Position numbers and translations under genes: made by a program
Assembly: GCA_015501075.1 (NCBI GenBank)
Contig: JADNYJ010000112.1
Coordinates: 62,001 to 126,000 of the forward strand
Direction of reading: 5' to 3'
DNA length: 64,000 bases
Source: Gymnopilus junonius
Lineage: Eukaryota > Basidiomycota > Agaricomycetes > Agaricales > Galerinaceae
Part shown: positions 32,786-44,999 of the stretch, piece by piece
Layout of the letters: each line of letters opens with the position of its first letter
Numbering within the stretch: position 1 is the first letter of the stretch
Notes under the pieces: model-generated
What the model saw: the letters and a program-made list of their open reading frames with translations, nothing else
What the model was told of the DNA's origin: nothing
Database searches by the model: none

Positions 32786-35332
32786 CGCTGCGGGTTACAA
32801 CGCGAAGCAAAATTTGGTGCTGTTGAGTGGGATGATGTACGTCGAAGCGGGGGGGATCTTCTAGTAGTTCGAATGAGATATCTCAGAGATTATATGGTGA
32901 TTCACCAGACCCACAGACGCGTCTTATTTTGCTATTAACCGGCATCTCCACTAAGTTCCAGACTGGATTTCTGGGTCGATTTCAGTTCCAAAACATGACT
33001 GATATCATAGGTCATCCTCTTTTAACCATTCGACGCCCGACGCACTTGAGTTTATCCGAGATGCCAAGGAATTTGCTCGTTGGGTACCATAGAGCCTTGC
33101 GATGATTTATGACTCCTGACGACCAGTGAATTGGAAAAATGTGTCCTTGCGCCGTTAATTTACTGTGTGCTTCCGGGGCGCATTGAAATTTCGAGGTCGA
33201 CGTCGTCTCGATATCGGGTGAAACATATTTACCCACCGATCCCATCCGGAAGCATTTGAGACTCGACCGTGTTTTGGATCTCTCATGAGGTTCACTATCT
33301 TTGTATCCGCCGGTAAGCATCTTTCGTAATGCACCGATTAGCCTGAGCCCGTTCGTCGGTCAGTCCAAGACAGAAGAATCCAAGAAGAAGGTGATCTAAA
33401 AATAGGACGCGTCGCGTCGCGTCTCACCTTCCTAATTCTGACGGCTGGGCGTTGTTTGCCATCAACAGCGAGTGGAATTGATGTTTTCATATTTTGGGAT
33501 ATCTTTCAGAGGCCATTCTTGTCAGTGGGTTGAAGCTTATATTTTTTGCAAGTGAAAGCTGACAGTCTTTCATATTTCACGCAAATGCATATTAACTAGT
33601 TCGAGGCTTCCGGTCGAGTAAAATTACGGCGCTTCCCAAAATTATTGAGACGCGTGATTTTTTTTCGTGCCTTCTACACCTTCTACATTTGGTCAAGAGC
33701 CATCCTCCGGCTCATTCTGACGATTTTTCCGCCGATATTTTGGAATAAAAGTTGGCATAACTACCCTCAAACACCGTATCTACGCCTTCCCATATATTTA
33801 CGACGATTTTGAGGGATCAGAGGTGTTGAAAACGCAGAGGTCACTGGGCAACCCCGGAAAGGCAAGGGTTGGGCAAGGGACGACTATGTCTCAGGTTGGG
33901 TTGAAATCGCTGGGGCATTGCGTCATCCTACCCTGCCAATTACCTATTTCAGATACCTATATACGGAAGGAAGGGCAAAAAAAAAGTCGACGAGTCTTCG
34001 GGAAGCGCTGTAAGTGTTCTTTTCTCCATCTTTATTCATTTCAATTACCCCACCAACTTCTGACGGCATTCTTAACCCAGGTATTTTAGCTACAACATGA
34101 ATTCATCTCGGTAGGGAATCAGTTGTCTAAAAGAGGGATATACGATATTTCGATATTTACAGTCGAACTCCAGACGTTGATATAGTCATCCAGAACAGCT
34201 TGATCGTGATCTGCATGGAGACATCAAGCAAGGGAGCCAAAATACTAGCCAGAGAAGGTTGGGGCTTGGTCTCGGAGAGTGTAGTCCGGCTGGTAGCTTT
34301 CCACCAAGGTCATGTAGCTCAGTTACACTGTCTGGACCGACCTGGTCTTCTGCTATCAGTTTACATTTTGTTCCAGCACGCTGTGATAAAGCGGCGGGAA
34401 TACCGTTAGCTAACCGAGTTGTCGTCAGCTGAGTGTATCTTAAGACATTACTTTTGCCTCGGCAGCGAATTTCACTAAAATCTCTGCAGAATGATCACCG
34501 AATCAGAGGCCGAAAATGCCTTTCCAAGATGAAGGTGAACACAACATCAAACTATAAAGCCGTCTTTGGACTCTGCTGAAATTGGAAGAACAGGTCCTCT
34601 CGGCTCCGACAGTGGATGTTCAGTGCGACCTTGCAGAAAATTAAGGCTACAATCATCTCAAACTTCAATACAAACTCACTACCCATCTAACTCGTCAGGA
34701 TCGACTACAAAGTCAGAAAATGAAGAGGGGGTGATATGGGCCATTCCATAGAGGGGCTCTGCATTAACAGAAGGCAGTGAAATATTGCAAGATAAGGCAG
34801 GCTGTAAATTGATTGTGACTGCCAATTATTCATCTTCCTCGCGAACAATGATGCAAAGAACATGGGAAATTGGTACGACCGTGTCTTGACGGCACTTTCT
34901 TGTTGAGAACGGACAAAACTAAGGGCCAGCGCTGTAACATCATGCAACATACCGGATAGCCCAAATACCTCTGATGACGGCTATATGCAGCTTAAGGTGA
35001 CAGTATTTTCAGTATAATATGACTGGTGTTGGATAGAAGGTACATACCTGCTACAGAAAGAGAACTTAGAACAAGTCCACGACGATGCAAAGAGCAAGGA
35101 GAGGATTCAAAATGATCGCAATTAGGATGAAGCAAAAGAAGGGACGTGATCCAATTCCGACGATATTGGGTATAATTATATACAAGCGCACCGAGATAAA
35201 AAGAAAGACGAAAATACATCATACACATCTAAAATGATAGTCTGCGACATCAAACGCTCTTTAAGTGAAGTTCGACAAGAGGAAGAAAAGAAGTTAAAGC
35301 GACGCACCCTTAACAAAACTCCAGACCCGGAC
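32786..35332. other. 2.5-kb gene-poor stretch
   Basis: Only short frames (33012-33320, 33823-34089, 34200-34409) without family resemblance or a splice pattern. Holds the K1 promoter at the left, the K2 3' region at the right, and the GCGTC-repeat block noted separately. No transposon remnant was recognised. Confidence 0.35.
33407..33425. repeat. Tandem GCGTC block containing ACGCGT
   Basis: ACGCGT at 33407-33412 begins a run of overlapping GCGTC units. A second ACGCGT lies at 33650-33655. ACGCGT is the MluI cell-cycle box bound by Mbp1/Swi6-type factors in fungi (established); use as such here is inference, since no gene start is close. Confidence 0.4.
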
Positions 35333-36118
35333 TCATACTCTAACTACAGGGTCGACATATTGACTCTCCCTCGGGTTCCACTTCCCATGCAGGGGTTCGC
35401 CGAAGGCCTTGTTAGCGATAGCGAACAATAAACTCAATCCCAGCAAGGCTGAGATCGTCACCCATCCAAGCCATGCAAAGGCCACGAGTGCAGATAGTAC
35501 GCGGCACGTTTCGAATTGTTGGCACCATGATAGGTTGCCCCAGGGGCCCTGGAGACAGAAGGATAGAAAGTTATTTTCGGGCTTGGTCAAGGACAGAAAT
35601 TCCATTGTGATGAACACGTACTGTGGCACCACCAGCTCCTGCAATCCAAAATACCCAAAGGACGCTCAGCCCAAAAGCTTCCGCCATAAAAGTCCCGAAT
35701 TGGGGGTGCTCGTAACGAGTCAGTATTGCCCAAATGCTAAAGAAAGGTATTAAAATTGCGAGTCATACCCGAGAACAGACAGGGTACGCACATGAATATG
35801 GACCAGGGGATCGTGATAATCGTTGTGAAGAGAATCTCACCCACTATAGGGTCTGAAAAAAGGGGACAAAGAATAATCGAGGAATATTTCCCAGCAGGAA
35901 CGTGAAGGAAACGCACCAGTGAAGCTGTGGCCCCCATTTAGTGGGTCGCCTCGGGGTAGATGGTTCGTGTAGTTCAATCTGGCAGCAGCCAGACACATCA
36001 AGACGAAACTCCAAAAAAGCTAGGAAGAAATTGAAAAATGACGCCTCCTACTTTGAAGTAACTGACTTACGAGAGCTCCATACAACCCAATCCTCAGTTT
36101 TGGCAGATCAAAATTCAT
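35333..36118 (-). CDS. MARVEL-like four-helix membrane protein K2
   Basis: Exons 36118..36071, 36019..35917, 35852..35792, 35736..35622, 35548..35333 (180 residues). The start MNFDLPKLRIGLYGALLFWS gives helix 1. Then come RLNYTNHLPRGDPLNGGHSF, helix 2 (DPIVGEILFTTIITIPWSIF), helix 3 (FGLSVLWVFWIAGAGGA) and helix 4 (ALVAFAWLGWVTISALLGLS), ending in a short tail VDPVVRV. Introns 1-4 correspond to those of K1, showing common descent. Typical of basidiomycete MARVEL proteins; likely a membrane-domain organiser (family knowledge), specific role unknown. Confidence 0.82.
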
Positions 36119-37684
36119 TTCCTCCTACTTTTCCTACGTGCGGCGTTACGGAGCAAGAGTTGGCGTTAATGGTCAAAGTGCGAGTCGTGGAGTCAGGTGT
36201 TATATTAAGGACTTTCTCTTCAGGAGAGGGCAGCAACACAGAGGGGTAATCGGCCGGTGGTGATGGTGGTATAGGTGTGAGTGACTGTGTTGCGCTCAAC
36301 GCGACGCTTAAGGTAGTGGAGATGAAGAAAACGAGGGTGTCACGCTGACCGAGTGCCAAGCGGCAGCAGAGGGAGAAAGAGCGTCGAGAAGCGAGAAACA
36401 GAGGTATAAAAAGCACCAAGAAGGAAGGAAAAAGCCCCGAAGTTGTCGTCTACGTGGAGGAGAGGGAAGAAGAGAGGGTAGGTAGTCGAGACAGAGAAAA
36501 TAGTGTCAAGGCAGCAACTGAGCCGACTGCTGCCTAGAACACATTCCAAAGCCCCATTCTATCACATCGTCCCATCGGGTACTGCTGCGAGCACACGCGA
36601 ATGCCGCATTGCAATGGTTCTTGATCCTCCCAGCTTGATCACCGGCACGGCCGTACGGAACACGGGAGTATTAGTCGTAATTTTGGACTGAACAAAGTCC
36701 AAAGCTCATGTAGTCAGGAGCCCAATCAGAGCAGAAAGTAGCCAACTTGATCATTGGAAGAGTGCCTACGCAACTTCCTGAGTCGATTCATGAAAAATGA
36801 TGGAAAAATAGCAAAAAAAAAGAGTCTTTAAGGAAGACAAAATCGGAGTGTGACAGTAACAGCACGTGCCCGTGAGTCAGCCGCGACTCGGGAGGCGCGT
36901 CACGCGCCTTCCCGGACGATTGTCCTGACAACCGGACGGACGGCGAATCCACCAGACGTGCCGTGTGCCGAGTGCCCTTGGCGCTTGTTATCGTTGTCTG
37001 CGTCTTCTTTTCATTCTTTACACTCCCGTGGTGCAACATACACGAACACATCGAGCATACCCAAATTTAAATCACACACATGAGAGGTGTAGCTGCGCAG
37101 TTACGCCTGCCTCGCTGCTGCCACGCAACTCATCCCACACAACGCATCTCGTGCCTGGACCGATAGATTTCCATGAAATTCCCGACCAGTGAACTGCAAG
37201 TCTACTTTGATCTACTCATACAGATTGGTGGTTCGAAACGAATATAAGTAAAACCACTACTTTCAATGGTATTTGCTTTTTATTTACATCGTCGTGAACA
37301 CTCACTGCTCAGTAACCGGCCGAACAACCTAGAATGACAGCCGCAACAATACATTGCGTAAATGCTCTTGGCCGCCCGCCTCGTACATATGAGAAAGTAC
37401 AGTCGTCTGAAAGCCGAAGTATAAGTTTTCTTCAAAGCATTTCCTGATCAGCTCGAGCGGCATCATCTTGCTATGGAGCTAAGAGTCAATTCCTACATGG
37501 GTTCCGTTCCAACTTCCAAGCTTCCCCTTTCGGATCAAGAGAGGTCCAACTAAGGTCACGTTTTAGGACGTGTTCCGTTTCGAATTCGGTTTTCACGGCG
37601 AATTCTCTGATATGGAGAGATGTAGCTTTCTCCCAACTTTCTCCTGCTGCACTGTACTCCATATCACCTCGTCTCCACAACAGC
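36119..37684. other. Divergent intergenic region
   Basis: Lies between K2 (minus) and the first F-box gene (plus). Several short frames on both strands have no family resemblance. A GC-rich, ACG-rich patch occurs near 36864-36990. Confidence 0.35.
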
Positions 37685-38995
37685 ATGTCACTGTCTTCGC
37701 TGTCCCAGGAAATGATTGATGAAATCATCGATATCTTATACGCTTCCGATCCCGACTCTTCGCACTTTTCCAGCCACTCCCTGGTCTGTCAAAGCTTTCG
37801 GCATCGCACCCAACAACATCTGTTCCGGTTCATAAGCTATCATTTCTACAAAAACGATAGTTCCTGCTTACCAAAGCTCCAAGATCGACGACAAATGCTT
37901 GAAAAAAATCCCAAGATCGCTGGTTATGTTCGACATCTGCATTTTGTCATCACAGGAGATACACTGTGGACCTTTGATCACCCCGAGTTTATTCGCATGA
38001 TGGAAATCATTGCCCAGGCTTCAGCCCAGAGAATTGATGCTCCACTTCAGGTTCTCATCTCTGGCGGGGAAAACCCCAAAATACCCGACGATTTTGCACA
38101 GCACATCTTTGAGGAAATTGGGCCCTATGTCGAAACTTTGAAATTACATACCATCGAGTTCATGCCCTGCCGTTGGATAGCCGATTGTCGTAACTTATTG
38201 AAGCTCGAAATGGTTCGTGTCTCGATCGCAAAAAATGATACGGAGAGTACCCGCTCTCGACTTCCGCGGCCTCAAGAACTGATTCTCTATTGGCCCTATT
38301 GGCCAGATGATAGCAGTGCAGCTGTCGATTACCTGATCAAATTTGCATTGGATCCAAGTGGTCTGCATTCTTTTCAAACCCAATTCTCGGGCAATCTCTG
38401 TCTGGACGATATCGTATCAATCATAAAAGCTTGTAGCAGCTCACTCGAGTTTCTGGGCCTTTGGGGTAAGTCACTCATTTTGAACCTCGTAGTCGCGTCT
38501 GAACATCCTTTCTTTCTAGACGAACAAGGTTCCGCACTTGCTGATCTTTTTAACCTGAGCGAGCTTCCCAACCTCAAGGTTCTCTTCCTCAAGGTTGACA
38601 TATCCCCAGATGATGATGATGGTGATGACGACGACGACGACAATGACGATGATGCTCTGGAGGATTTATGTGCACTTCTGAACACGGCATCCAAAGATAG
38701 CAAAATAGATGACATCCTTCTTGAAATACAGTGCGAGAGCCACCCAGATGTCGGCCCTTTGGCTCACCTGGAAATGTCCAATTGGAGGATGCTGGACTCG
38801 ACTCTGGTAAAATTGTCTGGTGGACGAAGGCTCAAGCTTGACATTCGGATTTATTACCATTTCGAAGAGGAACCTGACATGTCCGATAGCGAGGCAGATC
38901 CAGCGGATAGGATAGAAGCCTGGATAGCAGAGCAACTGCCTGTGACTTCCAGGCAGTCGCATATCGCGCTTCACTCTGAATATCATGGAGTTTAA
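37685..38995 (+). CDS. F-box-like protein 1
   Basis: Exons 37685..38465 and 38520..38995 (54-nt in-frame intron, 418 residues). The N-terminus MSLSSLSQEMIDEIIDIL followed by SLVCQSFRHRTQQHLFR is an F-box-like motif, which normally binds Skp1 in SCF ubiquitin ligases. The rest has weak leucine-rich repeat character, as in basidiomycete F-box proteins that recognise unknown substrates. An Asp run encoded by GAY codons lies at about 38615-38655, longer than in the paralogue at 59501-60829. Followed 325 bp downstream by the Rossmann-like gene J3 on the same strand, an arrangement repeated in inverse at 56-61 kb. Confidence 0.8.
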   Translation: MSLSSLSQEMIDEIIDILYASDPDSSHFSSHSLVCQSFRHRTQQHLFRFISYHFYKNDSSCLPKLQDRRQMLEKNPKIAGYVRHLHFVITGDTLWTFDHPEFIRMMEIIAQASAQRIDAPLQVLISGGENPKIPDDFAQHIFEEIGPYVETLKLHTIEFMPCRWIADCRNLLKLEMVRVSIAKNDTESTRSRLPRPQELILYWPYWPDDSSAAVDYLIKFALDPSGLHSFQTQFSGNLCLDDIVSIIKACSSSLEFLGLWGKSLILNLVVASEHPFFLDEQGSALADLFNLSELPNLKVLFLKVDISPDDDDGDDDDDDNDDDALEDLCALLNTASKDSKIDDILLEIQCESHPDVGPLAHLEMSNWRMLDSTLVKLSGGRRLKLDIRIYYHFEEEPDMSDSEADPADRIEAWIAEQLPVTSRQSHIALHSEYHGV

Positions 38996-39320
38996 ATCTT
39001 TTAAACAGTTTTCACCTGTCCAATGCAGTTTAAAGAATCTCATTTTTCAGTGGCTTGAGAAGGCAACAGCCAAAAGCAATACTAAGTATACTTTAGAGTG
39101 CCTTGTCCCGAACGTTTTCCCGATATAAGTCAGTAAACCACGCATTACCGCTTCCGGTTGATGGGTCCCAATACAAGAACGAGCTTAAAAGTGTCTTTGA
39201 ACAGAAACACTACAGACGATGAGTAACGGCGGTAACGGTGGTGCTGGAGGCGCGCCCGGTGCTCGTGACAACTGAAACCACAGTGAAACGTGATATACTT
39301 GACTTAAACCCCTCTTCAGG
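38996..39320. other. Spacer between F-box 1 and J3
   Basis: Short same-strand spacer, no gene seen; it should contain the J3 promoter. Confidence 0.4.
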
Positions 39321-40761
39321 ATGCTGCCAACATCAGCGATATGCTATACCCTGAGTGGTGTTTGCCTTTCCCTGGCCATTTGTCTGATTACTTTCCTACT
39401 GGTCAAATGCACCTTCAAGCTCTGGCGGCTACGCGTCCACATCAAAGTCGACTCCCCGGTGTTTATCGAACCCCTGGTTAAAATTACATTTCCAAAGAGT
39501 ACAGATACGGGCCAGAAAATGAAGAAGGTGTTAATCTCAGATGCTGGTAGTGACATTGGTTTCCAGCTGCTGCAACATTATGCAAAAGACCCAGATGCAG
39601 TAGTTGTCGCCTGTTCTGCCTTTCAATTCGGTTAGTATGCGTTTCTTCCTGCCCTTTCGCTTCATTTGAGGATGTCCATTTTATATCCCTTTCCTACTGC
39701 GATCTACCTCAATGGGTTGTCAATCGCTGTTCCCGATACCCATCGGCAGGTCCTGGAAAAGAATGTGACCTGCGATACGACTTGGAAATTCCTTACATCG
39801 AGGACCGATCTCGAGTTCCTATCCTAGAACTCTCCGAATCGCTCGAGTATGACAAGCCACCACAATTTGTTGCTGCTACCATTGACCAGTTGGAGAAACG
39901 TCATGGCCATTTTACACACTTTTACGATGGCAGTGCAATGGGAGAAGACACCAGGTATGAGCGTGCATGCATCACATACCGCCATGAGCTGGCGACTGTC
40001 TTGAGGAATTTAGTAAGCGTTTTTTTTCTTCTTCAGTTCTTTTTTCGCACAGTTGATCTGACCAAATATCATATCATATCATATGTGATGTGTTACACAA
40101 CAGCCCGAATATGCTGAGCGCTTCAAAAACCTCCCTGAAAAGCGGAAACAAATAGCAGCAGGTCGGGAGGCAGCTATAGAGGAGATGATGAAGCTTATGA
40201 AGGCGCAGGGTAAGGGTAAGATTGTAAGTCCTTCGATTTCATCCACTCGATATAACGTTCAAAGAAAATAAATGGGCACTGCACGGCTTGCAGTACGCCC
40301 TGACGCCGAAAACGGAGTTGTACCTCGACCTATCCCTCTCCGGAGAAAAAGCGGTGTGTCGACATGATCCAAACGAATCGTTCACCAATTCCTTCACATT
40401 CGACCCGCATTCATGTTCCTCATCCTCATCCGGGACTCAGTGCCACAGTGCTTTATCCCGATTTCTTTCCTCACTCACATGGTTCTGCCCTCTGAGCACG
40501 CCAAAGCCTCATTTCTCACCCATCACTCCCGAGATGAGGGAAAAGTTCGAAGAGGAAGAGAGGAGATTGATAGATACCATGGAAGAGTCCAAATTTGTTC
40601 AGGAGTGGGTGGAATATATTGTGGGTATGGTCGAACAGGGCGACGTGCCTGGCCCAGTGGTTACGGGCATGTTCAAGCAGTTGCACACTTGGGTGTTGCA
40701 GACGATGTTAACGTTGACGTGGCAGGGTCGGCGAGAGAAAATTACACAGAAAATAACGTAA
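39321..40761 (+). CDS. Membrane-anchored Rossmann-like protein J3
   Basis: Exons 39321..39630, 39750..40012, 40104..40223, 40294..40761 (386 residues). An N-terminal helix (CLSLAICLITFLLVKCTF) is followed by KKVLISDAGSDIGFQLLQHY and PDAVVVACSAF, a Rossmann-like beta-alpha-beta start with a degenerate glycine loop. Then comes IDQLEKRHGHFTHFYDGSAM, equivalent to IDEKYGPITHVYE in J1. The C-terminal half is not SDR-like: a helical segment (KRKQIAAGREAAIEEMMKLM) and a Ser-rich, Trp-containing tail. The first intron is phase 1 at the same place as in J1/J2, showing kinship. No catalytic motif; function unknown. Confidence 0.72.
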
Positions 40762-41518
40762 TATATATGCTCTACAATATGTCAACTTTTATTAAGCACC
40801 AGGTCCTGACTCTCTAAACTTGCATTTTATAAAATTCATTTTATTCTGTCGCCGTCATGATCAATAATGAGCTATTACCAAATCCAGAAATCATTTCCAA
40901 AATAAGAGTTCCTCCTCCTTTATCAGAACCCGTAATCTAATCTACAACCTGCGATATACTCTACAGTCTTGCCATGGGAACTTTAATCACCGTCCTGAGC
41001 CTCGGATATCCCAGCCAGAAAAGTAGTCAAGTCTGATTGTGATGGCAGGCCTTGAAGCCAGCCTTCATCACAAAACATAAAACAAGCAAGTTAAAAAGGG
41101 GAGTATACTATACTCTATAATAAAAGCTGATAACTAAAAAATAAAATAAAACCTAAAGAACTAAAAAAAGCGTCTACAGTATAACTTGCCCAATCTTTCC
41201 TACTTTTGAATCTGAATCCTGATTCAAGTCCAACTCGTCCAGTCCAGTCCAATCCAATCCATTCGGCGACCCCCACTGCGCTCCTCTCCTACTCTGTTTT
41301 CCGTTCCCCTTCTTTCCTGTGGTGGTCTCTGGTACTCTGGTTCTCTGATACTCTGTGCTGTGTGCTCTGATACTCTTTACTCTGTGTGTTCTTGTGCTTT
41401 GATACTCTGCTGCTATGTTTGCTCGTGCTCGTGTTCTCTAATTCCCGATCAATATCTCCCTTGCTCTTCGACTCGACTCAACTCGATATATGCGCGTGAA
41501 TCCAACGGCGTCAGTCGT
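40762..41518. other. Convergent spacer
   Basis: AT-rich left part, then a T/C-rich part with TACTCTG repeats (see repeat). No gene seen. Confidence 0.4.
41290..41409. repeat. Irregular TACTCTG repeats
   Basis: The heptamer TACTCTG or close variants recur at 41290, 41333, 41349, about 41371-41384 and 41403 within a T/C/G-rich stretch. It looks like a degenerate minisatellite in the 3' flank of the methyltransferase-like gene. Confidence 0.5.
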
Positions 41519-43141
41519 TCAATGCACCGCCGGCGCATGCGGATGGACCGATTTCGGATCTTGGAGGAATACGTTGTGGGAGCCCTTGACGTTGAGGAAG
41601 GAGAACTGAAATGAAAAAAAAAGGAAAGAAAAAGGAACTCGGGTCAGCAAGGAAAGTTATCAAGAGATAGAGACAAGAGACAAGAGCGCACCTCCGCGAG
41701 ATCAGGTGTTCCTTGCTTGTTGTAATTCAAATAAACCAAATTGGGCTATAAAGAGTATAAACCGCATTAGCTCCAACTCATCTTTCAATTCAAAACATAC
41801 CTCCGTCCAAAAAGGCCTCAACCCCGCACCCTCCAACATCTCCCACCACCCGAGGAAGTCCTCAAAGCTCTTATTCCAAATATGGATCTCCAGCTGCAGC
41901 TGGCTGAACGGGAGGGGCTCCCCAGACTCGATGTACGGCTTGATGAGCGTGGTGAGGGTTTCGAATTCCCAGCCTTCAATGTCGATTTTCAGGATATCGA
42001 TGTGTTTGTGGCCTAGGGGTGAAGGGCCACGCATGGTTAGTATTTAATGGCGGCAGCAGAGAGCATATAAGAGAGATGTGGTTAGAGAAAAGCGCAACGC
42101 ACCGTTCTCCTTCATCAGCGTCTGCAGAGTATACATGGGCGGATCATCACTCGGACCGTGTTTATCAGCCCCCGCGAGCCCTACAGGTCTGAAATGCGTG
42201 CGGTGCGCGCGCGAGGTGGGGATCTCGGGTCCGAAGGACTTGACGCTAAAGTCGTACCCCCATATCTCGCAGTAGTTGGTGCCTTGGAGGATTTCGGACT
42301 CGAAGGACGATTCGAGGTTGATGCCTAGTTCAATTGTTCAAACGTTCAACGTCAGTCAAGGTTAAATGCCACGCAAACGCCACCAGTGGGAAGTTAAGAT
42401 GGGAAGAACGCAAAAAGGAAGAAAGGAGTAAATATAGGAAGGGATGGGAAGGGAGGGATAAGGGTAAAGAGATGAATGGGGATGGGAATGTGGGAAACCG
42501 AAGCGAAGACACGATGTCGAGGAGGTGATGTTGATGTTGATGATGATGTATGGAATGGAGGACAAAGCCAAGAGAATAAGGGAAGAGATGTGCTCGGGAG
42601 TGACGTACCGAATGAGTAGACGACGCAGTCTTCCTTCTGTGCCACCCTAGAGAGCCCGCAGACCCATTTCCCTCCGTCGCCCAGCGCACCGAGACGCTCG
42701 ACCTCGTGTGGGCAGTTGAATGCAGCTGGGAAAAAGTCCCCTGAGCAACGCGAGTTCTGTGTCAGCACCAGAAGAATGAGCACGCAAGACGGACACCGGG
42801 GCACTTACAGACAGTGTACGGCGGCCAAGGAGCGGTATCAGGCGGGAACCTATGTATATACGCAGCATCAGAATTCTCCGATAGCCCCTGACAGGAGGAT
42901 CGACTCACAGCGCAATGTCCTTTGGATTCGGACCAAACTTCTTGATGAGCCCCTGGCGATCTTTGAGCAGCTTGTCGTATATCGCGATAGACCTCTGCAC
43001 GCGCGCCGGGAGGGTGCTGTCTCTCAACGTATAGATTCCTCCCGTCGGGGCGCTGTACGGCAGCAGGAGGTACAGGGAGCTGAGGAGCGCGATGGCGACG
43101 AGAATGGCGTATCGGGGGTGGCGGGTCCAGATACCAGGCAT
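41519..43141 (-). CDS. Membrane-anchored methyltransferase-like protein
   Basis: Exons 43141..42909, 42849..42809, 42740..42609, 42324..42103, 42012..41801, 41745..41692, 41605..41519 (326 residues). After a short cytosolic start, a single helix (YAILVAIALLSSLYLLLPY) makes it a type II membrane protein. Then CPHEVERLGALGDGGKWVCG, CVVYSFGINLESSFE, WGYDFSVKSFGPEI and HIDILKIDIEGWEFETL follow. This series is typical of the METTL24/FkbM-like methyltransferase family, where GDGGKW and KIDIEGWE belong to the cofactor and active-site regions. It ends EPNLVYLNYNKQGTPDLAE plus a short exon. Intron 4 (42608-42325) is 284 nt, much longer than all others here. Substrate unknown, probably in the secretory pathway. 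Confidence 0.82.
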
Positions 43142-44056
43142 GGTGTGGTTTGTAGAGAGGGCGGTGTTGAGGTAGTGGTCAACGGCGAGTAAGTAAAAGG
43201 AGTGGCTGGGTGCTTTTGCTTGAATAAATTAGGAAGCGAGCGGTATGTATAGTGCAATGGCGATGATTATTCAAAGTTGAATTCAAAGCGAGCCTCCAGT
43301 TGAATGAGAGGGAAAGGTGGGTGATTGTTGAAAAGTAAAGAGCAAATACGAAATAGGGACCACCTCTTTTTATTTCATTCAAATGTTTACATCAGAGAAG
43401 CCAGCCAGTGGAAACGAGGGTTAGTCCGCTCCGGGGGGTGCCCGGTCACTTTATCTCACACGGCTCTTCGCGGGTGTCAATTCGTGCCAAATTTCCTTGC
43501 AAGCATACTTCAAACCCTCAGGGCAGTCCTTCGTATTGAACAGATGACCCTATCTTCCCTCAACGTAGGGTCCTCGTTCAGCTGGCAATCCGTCATGCAA
43601 TGATCATTGCTCTGTGCAAATCCCTTACCGTGGCGCATCGGCTATCATCTCAGGGTATAAAAAAGGAGGCACAACAGTGAATACGCGCGCTAAGCGCATC
43701 TTAATGCCGATCATACGATCGCGGAGTCTGCAAAATGGACCTCTCTAGCCTTCTCTAGCGTACATAGTTGCGTGTAGGTCTTGTCAAACGACGTGTAAGC
43801 ACTTTTAAAGAGGGAATAAAAAGTGTGAATCACAATGTTCGACCATCCCAGAGGCCCACCTTTTAAAGACTCTACTTTTTTCTTAAGATTTCTAACCAGG
43901 ACTTGCTTATTTTAATTTCATCCTTGGCACCGCCGAAAGCGAAAGTCATGAAAGCCTTGCAGACCTTCTAAATACAGCTCCTCGCAGCTTCTTACTCCGC
44001 CGCTTCTCCAAGTTCTCTTCTTTTCTCCTGCAACCTTCTTCGTAAACATATCAATT

Positions 44057-44072
44057 ACACACACACACACAC
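44057..44072. repeat. AC dinucleotide microsatellite
   Basis: Eight consecutive AC units directly followed by acgtg. Confidence 0.8.
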
Positions 44073-44999
44073 GTGCATAAGCAGAGCGCAGTCATGAAGG
44101 GCCATGATTCCTCTCCGTAACAACCCGACCGGTCAATAAAAGCTGCATTATCCAATACTGATGACGTCCGCGTCGACCCCATCGCGTCGCCGACGCGCGC
44201 CCGCCGCCCGTACTCTAGACTCTAAACTAAATAGAAAAACAACCCTTAACGTTTTCTCTGCTACAAAGTTTTCTTTTGTACGAGTTATTTTCGGTGACGA
44301 CTAGGTGAAGCTTAAACTGCGAACTACCCTGCGCCTTGGCCTTCATGTAACCCATTTCGGGGTACAAATCATGATCAGCGCCATGTTGATGGGGGGCTGG
44401 ATTTACATGCAACTATTCAAATTGTGGAGCGCGGAGCAGCGAATGAACGTGAAACTGACAGATTCAGAGCAGGTTCTGAATCTCTGATGCCCATGATGCA
44501 TGGGCTTGGGGAGCCTGGGTGGCGCAGAAAAAAACTAGACTACTGATACTATGATCATGATATCTACATATGTACTAAAGTATGAATCTATACAAATACC
44601 ATTACTCAAGCGGTGGAGCCATGCATAGTCCCTTTACCATAACAACGTCCAGTCTCGACTGACGCAGTATTCTGGTCTGGCACCATTTTGCATGCGCAGT
44701 CCTTCGTGGGTGGGCCATGACGTCGACAATGACGCACCCGTATCCTTCCTTCCTTCCGCTGACTCGCTCATCAACCTCAGAAGATCCTCGGTCCTCCCGT
44801 CCCTCATCTTTACCTTTCCTCACATCGCATCGCACACAAACAACACCCCACTAACAAAAATCATTAATATTTACATTTTTATATAATATTTACTTTGCAT
44901 CTACTTAAAAGTTAAAAAAACGTTAACCATGCATATGTTTGGTGTGACTTCTGGACAATGCTGGGATGCAGAATGAAGAATGGAATTTCGAAGAAAATT

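Noticed and set aside
40013..40036. Very short intron candidate gtaagc...cag in J3
   Set aside because: 24 nt is too short for a fungal intron; the acceptor at 40103 gives an intron of 91 nt matching the J4 structure.
42330..42804. Frames inside the long methyltransferase intron
   Set aside because: Low-complexity pyrimidine-rich text without family resemblance.
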